The translations under genes were made by a program, and so were the position numbers. DNA of 64,000 nucleotides, taken from positions 1 through 64,000 of the forward strand of contig JAFLBL010000021.1 in assembly GCA_017303855.1 (NCBI GenBank), read 5' to 3'. Within the stretch, counting starts at the first letter, position 1. The number at the start of each line of letters is the position of its first letter. The notes beneath the pieces were generated by a model. That model made no database searches, was not told the DNA's origin, and worked only from the letters and a program-made list of their open reading frames with translations. The stretch is from Chitinophagales bacterium. GTDB lineage: Bacteria > Bacteroidota > Bacteroidia > Chitinophagales > Chitinophagaceae. Of the stretch, positions 1 to 7,783 are shown piece by piece.

Positions 1-965
1 TCAGTAATGCGTCCGTCATCAAAATTGATGCGGTTGCTTTCCGGGAAGAAGCGTGTATTCTCCACCAGGGCTCCCGGCCGGATCGCATTATAAATTTCAG
101 GTTCTTTTTCTTCCGTCAGGTTGATGGTCTTGGCATAACAGCCTCCTTCGAAATTGAAAATATTGTCATCGGTCCAGGCATGTTCATCATCGCCGATGAG
201 TTTGCGGTCAGGGTCCGCACTGAGCGTGGTCTTTCCCGTGCCGCTAAGACCGAAGAAGATTGCCGTATCACCCGCTGCCCCCATATTGGCACTGCAATGC
301 ATGCTCAATACATTTTTTTCCTGTGGTAAAATATAATTGAGGATGGTGAAAATGCCCTTCTTGGTTTCACCTGTGTAACCGGTACCGGCAATCAGGATGA
401 TTTTATGTGTAAAGGAAACCACCGCGGCATTGTGCTGACGCGTGCCACAGGTGGCCGGATCAAGCTTAAGGCCCGGTACGGAAATCACATGCCAGTCGGG
501 AGTAAAGCCGGCCAGTTCTTCTTCTGCAGGACGAAGAAACATATTATACGCAAACAGGTTGTTCCATGGTTTCTCATTAACTACACGGATATTCAGCCGG
601 TACCGGGGATCTGCACAGGCATAGCAGTCACGCACCCATATTTCCGGCAGTTGATTCAGATAGCCGGTTATCTGATTAAAAATTGTATCAAAATTTTCGG
701 GTGACAAAGGGATATTAAAGTCGTTCCAGTGAACCGTATCAGCGGTGATCGCATCTTTTACCGTGAATTTGTCTTTGGGTGATCGTCCGGTAAACTCACC
801 GGTATTGATCACAAGGGCACCGGTATCGTTTAGCTGGCCTTCGCCGATACGCAGGGTATCCTGTACTAATTCTTCGGGACTTAACTGGTAACGGATCGAG
901 TCGGTGTGGCGGAGTCCAAGGTTCACTAAACGGGGAGTCTTTAAAAACATCGTTGGTACTGACAT
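1..965 (-). CDS. pckA: Phosphoenolpyruvate carboxykinase (ATP), N-terminal part
   Basis: Converts oxaloacetate plus ATP to phosphoenolpyruvate and CO2, the cytosolic entry step of gluconeogenesis. About 321 codons are present; the family is usually about 530 residues, so the C-terminal part lies off the left edge. Translation of the complement shows the family signatures GYTGETKKG and the kinase loop GLSGTGKTTLSADP (about residues 237-250), followed by the metal-site stretch IGDDEHAW. Three in-frame ATGs sit at 980, 965 and 950. I chose 965, which gives MSVPTMFLKTP, but 950 is also plausible. The gene is divergent from pepP. The shared intergenic region holds a 22-bp dyad (1056-1077) that could be an operator. 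Identification is firm; only the start is uncertain. Confidence 0.95.
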   Translation of the reverse strand, partial: MSVPTMFLKTPRLVNLGLRHTDSIRYQLSPEELVQDTLRIGEGQLNDTGALVINTGEFTGRSPKDKFTVKDAITADTVHWNDFNIPLSPENFDTIFNQITGYLNQLPEIWVRDCYACADPRYRLNIRVVNEKPWNNLFAYNMFLRPAEEELAGFTPDWHVISVPGLKLDPATCGTRQHNAAVVSFTHKIILIAGTGYTGETKKGIFTILNYILPQEKNVLSMHCSANMGAAGDTAIFFGLSGTGKTTLSADPDRKLIGDDEHAWTDDNIFNFEGGCYAKTINLTEEKEPEIYNAIRPGALVENTRFFPESNRINFDDGRIT

Positions 966-1055
966 AAACGCAAGCGTCATTTGGTGAAGCGTCAAAGGTA
1001 AGTCTGAAAAAAAGAAAATACAAACAAGTGTTCGTGCTGTTTTTTAAAATTGGGC

Positions 1056-1077
1056 GAACAAAATAGCTGTTTTGTTC
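1056..1077. promoter_or_regulatory. 22-bp dyad in the pckA/pepP divergent region
   Basis: The sequence reads GAACAAAA, a six-base centre TAGCTG, then TTTTGTTC. The outer 8-bp arms are perfect and the central AGCT is itself palindromic, leaving one mismatched pair. Two further TGTTC motifs follow at about 1073 and 1084, part of an imperfect 11-bp direct repeat. It lies about 90 bp upstream of the pckA start, which suits an operator. The binding protein is unknown. This is sequence observation plus inference. Confidence 0.4.
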
Positions 1078-1258
1078 ACTTTCTGTTCGTTTTCATGAGT
1101 TTATATTCGATTTTTCCTAAAAAGAGGGAAAATGCCTTAAAAAATAATCAATTTTATGCAGCTTCCCTTGTTTTGTGATGAAAGTCAAGGGTATAAGAGG
1201 AGAGGATGTTATCTTTAGCCGGTTAATTGAAATTGCTTCAACCAGACAATTTACAAGT

Positions 1259-2548
1259 ATGAAATACCTGCCATTAAATCCGGAAATTTTTATTCAGAAC
1301 CGTCAGCGTTTTGTGCGCCGGATGGAGAAAAATGCCATCGCCATTTTCGTGAGCAATGATGAAGTGCCCAGCAACGGCGATGCGATCTATTCGTTTAAGC
1401 AAAACAGCGATCTGTTCTGGCTCAGTGGTGTTACACAAGAGGATAGTATGGTGATTTTATTCCCGGATAATCCGGATCCGAAGTACCGTGAAGTACTGGT
1501 ACTGGTGCGGCCCAATGAACTGAAAGAGAAATGGGATGGGAAAAGATTGCGGGTGAATGAAGCCAGGGAGATGAGCGGTATTCAAACTATTGTATGGCTG
1601 GACAGCATTGACGGATTGTTGCAGCCCTGGATCCACCTGGCAGACAGTATATATCTCGACAGCAATGAAAATGACCGGAAGGCGAGCCTGGTACGTTCCC
1701 GTGATTACCGGTTTATTGATGAAATGAAAAGCCGGTACCCGTTGCATCATTTTCTGCGTGCCGCAAAGATCATGAAGGAATTGCGGGCCATCAAGACGCC
1801 GCTGGAAGTGGAAGTAATGCAAAAGGCGATGGATATTACGGATACAACATTCCGCCGCTTGTTAAAATTTATCCGGCCAGGTGTAATGGAATATGAAATC
1901 GAAGCGGAAATATTTCATTCCTTCCTGAGTCAGCGGGCTACGGGACCGGCGTATGGCAGCATCATTGCCAGTGGCGACAGAGCCCGTACACTCCATTATG
2001 TGAGCAATGATCAGGAATGCAGGGACGGGGAACTTATCCTGATGGATTTTGGAGCGGAATATGGCGGATACTGTGCCGATCTTACCCGTACGGTTCCGGT
2101 TAATGGCAAGTTCACCCGCCGGCAGAAAACGGTTTATAATGCCTGTCTGGCGATTCACAATTATTGCCGCAGTATCCTGAAACCGGGCATCAGCATTGTG
2201 GATTACACGGAGAAAACAGGAGAGGAAGCCACACAGCAATTCCTGAAAATCGGGTTGCTGAAAAAATCGGACGTAAAGAATGAAGATCCGGAAAACAGGG
2301 CATACCGTAAATATTTGTACCATGGTATTTCCCATCACCTGGGGGTGGATGTACATGATCTGGGTACTAAGACGGATCCGGTAAAAGCCGGGATGGTATT
2401 CACGATTGAACCCGGTATCTATATTGAAGAAGAGCAGATGGGTGTACGTATTGAAAATAATTTCTGGATCACCCGCAATGGTAATGTTGACCTGATGAAG
2501 AATATTCCGATTACGGTGGAGGAAATTGAGGCGTTAATGAAGAGATAA
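1259..2548 (+). CDS. pepP: Xaa-Pro aminopeptidase (M24B)
   Basis: A cytosolic metallopeptidase that removes N-terminal residues preceding proline. The 429-residue product has an N-terminal AMP_N domain (about 1-140) and a C-terminal creatinase/pita-bread domain. The five dimetal ligands are recognisable: the two Asp of MDFGAEYGGYCADLTRT, the His of HHLGVDVHDLG, the Glu of FTIEPGIYIE and the Glu of GVRIEN. The open frame extends upstream to 1175, but I place the start at 1259 (MKYLPLNPEIF). That start matches the usual family N-terminus, and a Bacteroidota -7-like box TATCTTTA lies at 1210-1217, leaving a leader of about 35 nt. The stop codon is followed directly by a tandem-repeat array. Confidence 0.92.
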   Translation: MKYLPLNPEIFIQNRQRFVRRMEKNAIAIFVSNDEVPSNGDAIYSFKQNSDLFWLSGVTQEDSMVILFPDNPDPKYREVLVLVRPNELKEKWDGKRLRVNEAREMSGIQTIVWLDSIDGLLQPWIHLADSIYLDSNENDRKASLVRSRDYRFIDEMKSRYPLHHFLRAAKIMKELRAIKTPLEVEVMQKAMDITDTTFRRLLKFIRPGVMEYEIEAEIFHSFLSQRATGPAYGSIIASGDRARTLHYVSNDQECRDGELILMDFGAEYGGYCADLTRTVPVNGKFTRRQKTVYNACLAIHNYCRSILKPGISIVDYTEKTGEEATQQFLKIGLLKKSDVKNEDPENRAYRKYLYHGISHHLGVDVHDLGTKTDPVKAGMVFTIEPGIYIEEEQMGVRIENNFWITRNGNVDLMKNIPITVEEIEALMKR

Positions 2549-2550
2549 TA

Positions 2551-2712
2551 AATGTGCCGATTATCTGATGTGCCGATGTGCCGATTGTCTGATGTGCCGA
2601 TGTGCCGATTGTCTGATTTGCCGATGGGCCGATTGTCTGATGTGCCAATGTGCCGATTATCTGATGTGCCGATTTGCCGATGTGCTGATTGTCTGATTTG
2701 CCGATGGGCCGG
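2551..2712. repeat. Tandem array of 8-bp GATGTGCC/GATTGTCT units
   Basis: About twenty degenerate 8-bp units, mostly GATGTGCC, GATTTGCC, GATGGGCC and GATTGTCT, tend to form 24-bp higher-order units. The array starts right after the pepP stop and takes up roughly half of the 355-bp gap to pssA. Because 24 is a multiple of three, both strands contain a pseudo-coding frame with an 8-residue repeat (MCRLSDVP-like on the plus strand). I regard that as a by-product, not a gene. The rest of the gap (2713-2863) shows nothing I recognise. Confidence 0.9.
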
Positions 2713-2863
2713 TGAAAGAAGAGAAGCCGGTTATGATCGTAAAATGGTTTAAAATGATAATAAATTAAAAGCAACTTTGAATATTGTATAATGCAGGGAA
2801 TAAAGAGCTGATCCGGTTTATGAGATTTTCAATTCACCAGGAACATTTGTGCTCTAAGCCCTG

Positions 2864-2897
2864 ACAACTCACAACTCACAACCCACAACTCACAACT
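2864..2897. repeat. Heptamer tandem repeat (ACAACTC)n
   Basis: Five near-identical copies of ACAACTC (one is ACAACCC) end six bases before the pssA ATG. Its position inside the probable pssA leader means copy number could affect translation initiation, though that is inference. Confidence 0.85.
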
Positions 2898-2903
2898 GAA
2901 TTC

Positions 2904-3668
2904 ATGAAGCAAATACCCAATATTTTCACGTTACTCAACCTTCTCTTTGGCTGCATGGCTATTGTAGCAGTGTTGCAGAATGGCATCATCATCAATGTAA
3001 CGGCAGATGGTCAGGAACTGCTGGATATTCCGGAAAGAATATGGATGGCCTCCCTGTTTATCGGGATAGCGGCCGTGGTGGATTTTCTGGATGGGTTTGT
3101 GGCCCGTTTATTTAAGGCCACATCTGAAATGGGAAAACAGTTGGACTCCCTGGCGGATGTGGTGAGCTTTGGTGTGGCGCCCGGCATGATTATCTATCAG
3201 TTTCTCCGCCTGGGTTTTGCCAACGATCCGGCCGGTGTGGAAATAAGTATGCTATGGTTGTTGCCCGCTTTCATTCTTCCCTGCGCGGCCGCATGGCGCC
3301 TTGCGCGTTTTAACCTCGATGCCAGCCAGTCCTATTATTTCAAAGGGATGCCTGTGCCGGCGGTTGGTCTGCTGGTCGCTTCCCTGCCCATGATTTATTT
3401 TTACGCCGCTGAACAGTGGCTGGTTGACTTATTGCTGAACAAATGGTTTTTATACGGGCTGGTGTTGTTATTGTCCGGACTGATGGTTTCCACATTACCC
3501 CTGATGGCCATGAAATTCAAAGATTATTCGGTGAAGAATAATCTGCCCCGGTACCTGTTGATACTGGTGGCGGTAATGGCCGTGGTTTTGCTGAAATGGC
3601 TGGCGGTACCCGTCATCATATTGGCCTATGTTGTCTTATCTTTGCTTTTCAAAAATAAAATAGCATGA
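2904..3668 (+). CDS. pssA: CDP-diacylglycerol-serine O-phosphatidyltransferase
   Basis: Inner-membrane enzyme that condenses CDP-diacylglycerol with L-serine to give phosphatidylserine, the precursor of phosphatidylethanolamine. The 254-residue product contains the complete CDP-alcohol phosphotransferase signature DG-x2-AR-x8-G-x3-D-x3-D, seen as DGFVAR then GKQLDSLAD (about residues 63-86). Several hydrophobic spans are visible on both sides. Length and layout are typical of the type II (Bacillus-like) PssA. The stop codon overlaps the purS start (ATGA), so the two are translationally coupled. The heptamer repeat sits immediately upstream. Confidence 0.93.
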   Translation: MKQIPNIFTLLNLLFGCMAIVAVLQNGIIINVTADGQELLDIPERIWMASLFIGIAAVVDFLDGFVARLFKATSEMGKQLDSLADVVSFGVAPGMIIYQFLRLGFANDPAGVEISMLWLLPAFILPCAAAWRLARFNLDASQSYYFKGMPVPAVGLLVASLPMIYFYAAEQWLVDLLLNKWFLYGLVLLLSGLMVSTLPLMAMKFKDYSVKNNLPRYLLILVAVMAVVLLKWLAVPVIILAYVVLSLLFKNKIA

Positions 3669-3910
3669 CCTATACTGTACAGATCAAAGTGATGCCTCTC
3701 AAAGAATTGCTGGATCCCCAGGGAAAAGCCGTGATGGGCGGACTGGACAACCTCGGCCTGACCGGTGTGGAGGATGTACGTGTGGGCAAACATATCTCGC
3801 TGCAGATAAATGCCGCTTCTCCCGATGCGGCCAGAGCCATCGCCGAAGAAGCCAGTAAAAAATTACTGAGTAACGCGGTGATGGAATATTTCGAGATTGA
3901 AGTTAACTAG
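3665..3910 (+). CDS. purS: Phosphoribosylformylglycinamidine synthase subunit PurS
   Basis: Small subunit of the PurLQS complex, which makes formylglycinamidine ribonucleotide in de novo purine synthesis. PurS bridges the glutaminase PurQ and the synthase PurL. The 81-residue product shows the family pattern, including LDPQGKAVMGGLDNLG and VEDVRVGKHISL. It overlaps pssA by four bases, so it appears to be expressed with a phospholipid gene; purQ and purL are not in the window. Residue content and length fit PurS and nothing else I know. Confidence 0.88.
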   Translation: MTYTVQIKVMPLKELLDPQGKAVMGGLDNLGLTGVEDVRVGKHISLQINAASPDAARAIAEEASKKLLSNAVMEYFEIEVN

Positions 3911-3916
3911 TTGACC

Positions 3917-3990
3917 GGTTGAAAAGTTAACAAATAAGTCTCCGGCGAAAGCGGCCTTGTTAACCTTTCAACCTTTTAACCTTTCAACTT
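3917..3990. repeat. 17-bp inverted repeat and pyrimidine-rich direct repeat
   Basis: Arms 3917-3933 (GGTTGAAAAGTTAACAA) and 3957-3973 pair with one mismatch around a 23-bp loop. The right arm continues into two more copies of a TTAACCTTTCAACC-like unit up to about 3990. It could form a hairpin in the purS-rsmI transcript. No T-run follows, so it is not a classical terminator. The TTG start of rsmI lies eight bases after the last repeat. Confidence 0.7.
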
Positions 3991-3997
3991 ATTAACC

Positions 3998-4666
3998 TTG
4001 CTCTACCTCGTTCCCACACCGATCGGCAATCTGAAAGACATCACGCTTCGGGCGCTTGATGTATTGAAAGAGGTGGATCTTATACTCGCGGAGGATACAA
4101 GAACCAGTTCTCATTTGCTGAATCACTACCAGATTTCCAAACCCCTTTCTCCGTATCATCAGCACAATGAACATAAAGTACTGCAGCACCTGGTAACTCA
4201 GCTGCAGGCCGGAAAGAAAATGGCCGTGATCACCGACGCGGGTACACCGGGAATTTCTGATCCCGCTTTTTTACTCGTGCGTGAGTGCATAAAAGCCGGC
4301 GTGAAAGTAGAATGCCTGCCGGGCGCCACCGCTTTTGTGCCGGCATTGGTCAATAGCGGTATTCCCGCAACCCGGTTTTGTTTTGAAGGATTCCTGCCTT
4401 TGAAAAAAGGCCGGCAGACATTGATGAAGCAGCTGGCGGAAGAAGAACGGACAATGATTTTTTATGAATCACCGGTCAGACTGGTAAAGACCCTGGAAGA
4501 AATGATTACGTATTTTGGTGCGGACCGTAGCTGTAGCGTCAGTCGGGAGCTGACCAAAATGTTTGAAGAAAATAAAAGAGGAACACTGCAGGAAGTGGCT
4601 GCTTTTTTTAAGGAAAAAACAGTGAAGGGTGAGATTGTGATTGTGGTGGCGGGGAAAGAGAGATGA
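3998..4666 (+). CDS. rsmI: 16S rRNA (cytidine-1402-2'-O)-methyltransferase
   Basis: Uses S-adenosylmethionine to 2'-O-methylate C1402 of 16S rRNA in the decoding centre. The 222-residue product has the tetrapyrrole-methylase fold signatures of RsmI: VPTPIGNLKDITLRAL at the N-terminus, LILAEDTR, ITDAGTPGISDP and the central GFLP motif. The reading frame begins with TTG at 3998. No upstream ATG is available in frame, and the next residues (LYLVPTPIGNL) match the family N-terminus exactly, so TTG is accepted. E. coli RsmI is longer (about 286 residues); short forms like this end after the methylase domain. An ATGAGTA microsatellite and an intrinsic terminator follow the stop. Confidence 0.92.
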   Translation: MLYLVPTPIGNLKDITLRALDVLKEVDLILAEDTRTSSHLLNHYQISKPLSPYHQHNEHKVLQHLVTQLQAGKKMAVITDAGTPGISDPAFLLVRECIKAGVKVECLPGATAFVPALVNSGIPATRFCFEGFLPLKKGRQTLMKQLAEEERTMIFYESPVRLVKTLEEMITYFGADRSCSVSRELTKMFEENKRGTLQEVAAFFKEKTVKGEIVIVVAGKER

Positions 4667-4690
4667 GTAATGAGCAATGAGTAATGAGTA
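4662..4690. repeat. Heptamer tandem repeat (ATGAGTA)n at the rsmI stop
   Basis: About four copies of the 7-mer GAGTAAT/GAGCAAT run from the rsmI stop codon into the following terminator. It is one of several unrelated short arrays at gene ends in this window. Confidence 0.8.
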
Positions 4691-4738
4691 ATGAGAGCGT
4701 TACCAGTCATCACCCGGCTTCCGGATCATGACTGGTAA
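4689..4738 (+). terminator. Intrinsic terminator after rsmI
   Basis: Perfect 14-bp arms AGCGTTACCAGTCA (4689-4702) and its complement (4722-4735) are followed by TTTT. It terminates the pssA-purS-rsmI direction before the convergent minus-strand gene. Confidence 0.85.
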
Positions 4739-4758
4739 CGCTTTTCTATTACAATACT

Positions 4759-5463
4759 TTATTTTTTTGCTTTGGGCGCCAGGTGAATCTGGAGGCCAAC
4801 ATTTACGGGAATATAAAAACGGGAATATTCACTGGTATAATCATAGCCAGTGCCTGTTGAAGGTCTGTATTCATACATGGTTTTAGATTTGCCATAGTTG
4901 AATCCAATGCTCCCGTAAAAACCGATATGCGTATTTACAAAATGTTCATAGCCCACCTGCAAACCCGTATTCCAGTCACCCTTAGGTTTTGTCGTTGTCT
5001 CACTGCTGTTTCCGGTTGACGTCTTGCTGGTACTGTTACCACTATATATTCCATACTGGAAACTTAAGTGGGTAAAAGGCATTCCGGCTTTGCTGCCTCC
5101 GAAATAATAGCGGGCAAAAGGAGAAAGGAAAAAAGAAGGTTGTGTGGACTCTGAGGTTGAAGTGGTGGTGGAACCGGTATTACTGCTGGTACTTTTTGAT
5201 TTATAGAAGCTCAGTGAAACGCCGCCTCCAAGGGCCAGGTTGTCCTGGATAAACCAGCCAATATTCGGATTCAGGCTGATGGAGAAACTGTTGCCTTCAC
5301 TTTTATAAACGGTAGGCGTATTGGAGTAAGTTGTTTTACTGTCACTGTTAGTATATGAAATACTGCCAATACCCACACCAATCAGCCGTGTTCCTTTTTC
5401 AGTTTGTGCAAATAAGGTTGAAGACAAGGCAATACATGCCAGCAAAAGAAAATTCTTTTTCAT
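4759..5463 (-). CDS. Small outer-membrane beta-barrel protein
   Basis: The 234-residue product has a signal peptide (MKKNFLLLACIALSSTLFAQ, cleavage after about residue 20). It then shows alternating hydrophobic/polar strands rich in Ser, Thr, Gly and Tyr, ending in a strand typical of OmpA-like or OmpW-like barrels (FYIPVNVGLQIHL). Ser/Thr-rich loops near residues 85-105 and 145-165 look like surface loops. No enzymatic motif is visible and the exact function is unknown. It is monocistronic and convergent with rsmI. A short dyad at 5590-5607, about 125 bp upstream, recurs before another secreted-protein gene at 19051. Confidence 0.75.
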   Translation of the reverse strand: MKKNFLLLACIALSSTLFAQTEKGTRLIGVGIGSISYTNSDSKTTYSNTPTVYKSEGNSFSISLNPNIGWFIQDNLALGGGVSLSFYKSKSTSSNTGSTTTSTSESTQPSFFLSPFARYYFGGSKAGMPFTHLSFQYGIYSGNSTSKTSTGNSSETTTKPKGDWNTGLQVGYEHFVNTHIGFYGSIGFNYGKSKTMYEYRPSTGTGYDYTSEYSRFYIPVNVGLQIHLAPKAKK

Positions 5464-5589
5464 AAAAAAGTTTTAATGGTTAAGGATGTAAAGAAACTCA
5501 GATTTTTTTCTGATTTCCAGAAGCTTAGCTGAAAAATCTGTTTTGTTCCCTTAATCAGCGTAAAACTATGTAGTATAACTACCTTATAC

Positions 5590-5607
5590 ATCCCCGAAAA
5601 GAGGGAT
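5590..5607. promoter_or_regulatory. ATCCC(N8)GGGAT dyad, first copy
   Basis: The sequence ATCCCCGAAAAGAGGGAT sits in the 242-bp gap between the barrel-protein gene (minus) and the M1 peptidase gene (plus). It matches the site at 19051-19068 in 16 of 18 positions and both are followed by ATATTT. A weaker relative lies at about 1112-1132. It is a candidate shared operator; the regulator is not known. Confidence 0.4.
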
Positions 5608-5705
5608 ATTTAATGCCCTGCACAAACGAACTACCCCTTATCAATTTTTGTTTTTCCTTTAATTCGGAATTTGCGACATTTACCTTTTAACTGAAAATCA
5701 GTGAA

Positions 5706-7544
5706 ATGAATAAAAAATTGATCCTTTTTTTGGTTTTGTTTTCCGGCGTTTCGTTGATGGCCCAGCCTGACCGCTGGCAGCAGCGGGTGAAATATGTGAT
5801 GAACATTGACATGAATGTGCAAACTAACCAGTTCACCGGCAAACAGAAACTGGAGTACTGGAATAATTCTCCGGATACGCTGACCCGGGTTTTTTATCAC
5901 CTGTATTTTAACGCGTTTCAGCCCGGTAGTATGATGGATACAAGGAGCCGCAGACAGGGTACCATAACGTCGGGCCGCGGTGCTGATTGGGATATGCGGG
6001 TGCGGGATCGTATATTGAAACTTAAGCCGGACGAAATTGGTTACCAGAAAATTCTTTCCCTGAAAATGAATGGCCGGCCGCAAGCGTTTACAATGGATGA
6101 GACCATCCTGGAGGTGAAGCTGGACAAACCCATCCCCCCCAGATCCAAAGTGATTTTTGATATGGATTTTGAGGCACAGGTACCCTTGCAGATCCGGCGC
6201 AGTGGTCGTGATAATCCAGACAGTAAAGTCCGGTATTCCATGAGTCAGTGGTATCCGAAAATCTGTGAATATGATTATGAAGGCTGGCATCCCACACCGT
6301 ATGTTGGCCGTGAGTTTTACGGGGTTTGGGGCGATTTTGATGTAACGATTAAAATTGACAGTAAATATATCCTGGGTGGTACCGGTTACCTGCAAAATCC
6401 GAATCAGATCGGGTACGGTTATGAGAGCAAAGGGGCAAAAGTAACCCGGCCGGCCGGTGATAAGCTCAGCTGGCGCTTCATTGCCCCCAATGTACACGAC
6501 TTCATGTGGGCAGCTGATCCGGAGTTTATACACAAAACCGTACAGGTACGTGACAGTCTTAGCTTTCACCTGCTGTATAAAGTCACTAATGCAACCGCAG
6601 CAGAGTGGGAGCAGGTGTTGACGGATGCGGTAAAAGCGCTGCCTTTTATTGAAAAATATTTTGGCGCGTATCCCTACAAACAATTTTCGTTTATACATGG
6701 TGGTGATGGGGGTATGGAGTATCCGATGTCCACCCTGCTGATCGGTCCCGGAGCCTGGCTGCATGAGTGGCTGCATAACTGGTATTATGGTATACTGGGT
6801 ACCAATGAGTCATTGTATGGCTGGATGGACGAAGGTTTTACTTCATATGCGGAAGATCGCGTAATGGCGTTTCTGGAAAACAATCCCGGGTTTGCTTATG
6901 ATGGAAATTACCGGGGTTATGCGGCCCTTGCAAAAAGCGGCAAAGAAGAGCCGCTGACAACACATGCTGATCATTTCAATACCAACGGCGCATATGGGGC
7001 GGCGGTATATTCAAAAGGAGCCGTATTTGTGGAACAACTGGGCTATATCACGGGGGCGGCTATGCGTGACCGTATCCTGCTGACTTATTATAACCAGTGG
7101 AAATTTAAACACCCCAACGCGGCAGATTTTATCCGGATAGCGGAGAAGGAGTCGGATATGAAACTGGACTGGTATAAAGAATACTGGGTAAACTCCACCA
7201 AGACCATCGATTACGGGATTGATAGTCTTTGGGAAGAAGGCGGGAAAACCAAAGTCCGCCTGATCCGGAACGGGCTGATGCCTATGCCCATCGATTTACA
7301 ACTGAGTTTTAAAGATGGGAGCAAGGAACTGCATTACATACCGCTGAACCTGATGTATGGAGTCAAGGCGGCGGAAGACAGCCTTATTTCCCGTAAAGTT
7401 TACAGTCCCTGGAAATGGACTCATGCCACTTATGTAATTGAAAGCACACACCGGCTGACTGACTTTTCAATAGTGGAAATTGATCCCAGCCTCCGGTTAG
7501 CGGATATAGATCGCAAGAACAATAAGCTGGAACTCAAATGGTAA
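5706..7544 (+). CDS. M1-family metallopeptidase (aminopeptidase N-like)
   Basis: A zinc aminopeptidase, probably exported. The 612-residue product starts with a signal peptide ending at about residue 19 (SGVSLMAQ). The substrate-binding motif is GGMEYP (Glu about 338). The zinc site is HEWLH at residues 353-357, with the third ligand Glu376 in WMDEGF, the normal 18-residue spacing. The N-terminal beta domain has the usual VxYxMNIDMNVQTNQFTGKQKLEYWN layout. It ends soon after the catalytic domain, typical of short Bacteroidota M1 enzymes that lack the ERAP1-like helical domain. It is followed by its own terminator. Confidence 0.9.
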   Translation: MNKKLILFLVLFSGVSLMAQPDRWQQRVKYVMNIDMNVQTNQFTGKQKLEYWNNSPDTLTRVFYHLYFNAFQPGSMMDTRSRRQGTITSGRGADWDMRVRDRILKLKPDEIGYQKILSLKMNGRPQAFTMDETILEVKLDKPIPPRSKVIFDMDFEAQVPLQIRRSGRDNPDSKVRYSMSQWYPKICEYDYEGWHPTPYVGREFYGVWGDFDVTIKIDSKYILGGTGYLQNPNQIGYGYESKGAKVTRPAGDKLSWRFIAPNVHDFMWAADPEFIHKTVQVRDSLSFHLLYKVTNATAAEWEQVLTDAVKALPFIEKYFGAYPYKQFSFIHGGDGGMEYPMSTLLIGPGAWLHEWLHNWYYGILGTNESLYGWMDEGFTSYAEDRVMAFLENNPGFAYDGNYRGYAALAKSGKEEPLTTHADHFNTNGAYGAAVYSKGAVFVEQLGYITGAAMRDRILLTYYNQWKFKHPNAADFIRIAEKESDMKLDWYKEYWVNSTKTIDYGIDSLWEEGGKTKVRLIRNGLMPMPIDLQLSFKDGSKELHYIPLNLMYGVKAAEDSLISRKVYSPWKWTHATYVIESTHRLTDFSIVEIDPSLRLADIDRKNNKLELKW

Positions 7545-7563
7545 TATATTGCTGAATAAAATA

Positions 7564-7598
7564 ACAAAAGCCCCTGCAGATTGCGGGGGCTTTTTGTT
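7564..7598 (+). terminator. Intrinsic terminator after the M1 peptidase gene
   Basis: The stem AAAAGCCCC (7566-7574) pairs with GGGGCTTTT (7586-7594) and runs into a T tract. The left flank is A-rich, so it may also work for minus-strand transcripts coming from the response-regulator gene. Confidence 0.85.
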
Positions 7599-7720
7599 AA
7601 TGGTTTGAGACAAGGCCCTTGTATAGGGGTAGGATAAGTTTTAAGGTTAAGGGTTCTTGTAAGTCTATTTACTTAGTTGTTATTGACAGATCAAATGTAG
7701 GAAGAGTGCAAATACCCGCA

Positions 7721-7740
7721 AATACCACTTTTGTGGTATT
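7721..7740. promoter_or_regulatory. AATACCAC-TTTT-GTGGTATT dyad downstream of the response regulator gene
   Basis: Perfect 8-bp arms around a 4-base centre, 44 bp beyond the 3' end of the minus-strand regulator gene. The same palindrome, with a 3-base centre, lies just upstream of that gene at 8466-8482. Three copies of ACCCGCAAA surround this copy (about 7713-7780). Otherwise 7599-7783 shows no gene. Confidence 0.45.
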
Positions 7741-7783
7741 TTTTGGGCTTTTTTCAAAAACTACCCGCAAAAACCCGCAAATT

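Noticed and set aside
2552..2752. Open frames of 66-87 codons across the 8-bp tandem array on both strands
   Set aside because: They arise because the repeat unit is a multiple of three; no family resemblance and no start context supports a gene.
5631..6776. 381-codon minus-strand frame opposite the M1 peptidase gene
   Set aside because: Antisense shadow of a well-supported gene; composition is that of a reversed coding strand and no domain is present.
7721..7746. AATACCAC/GTGGTATT followed by TTTT as a plus-strand terminator
   Set aside because: The M1 gene already has a stronger terminator at 7564-7598, and the same palindrome occurs at 8466-8482 without a T run, so a binding site is more likely.
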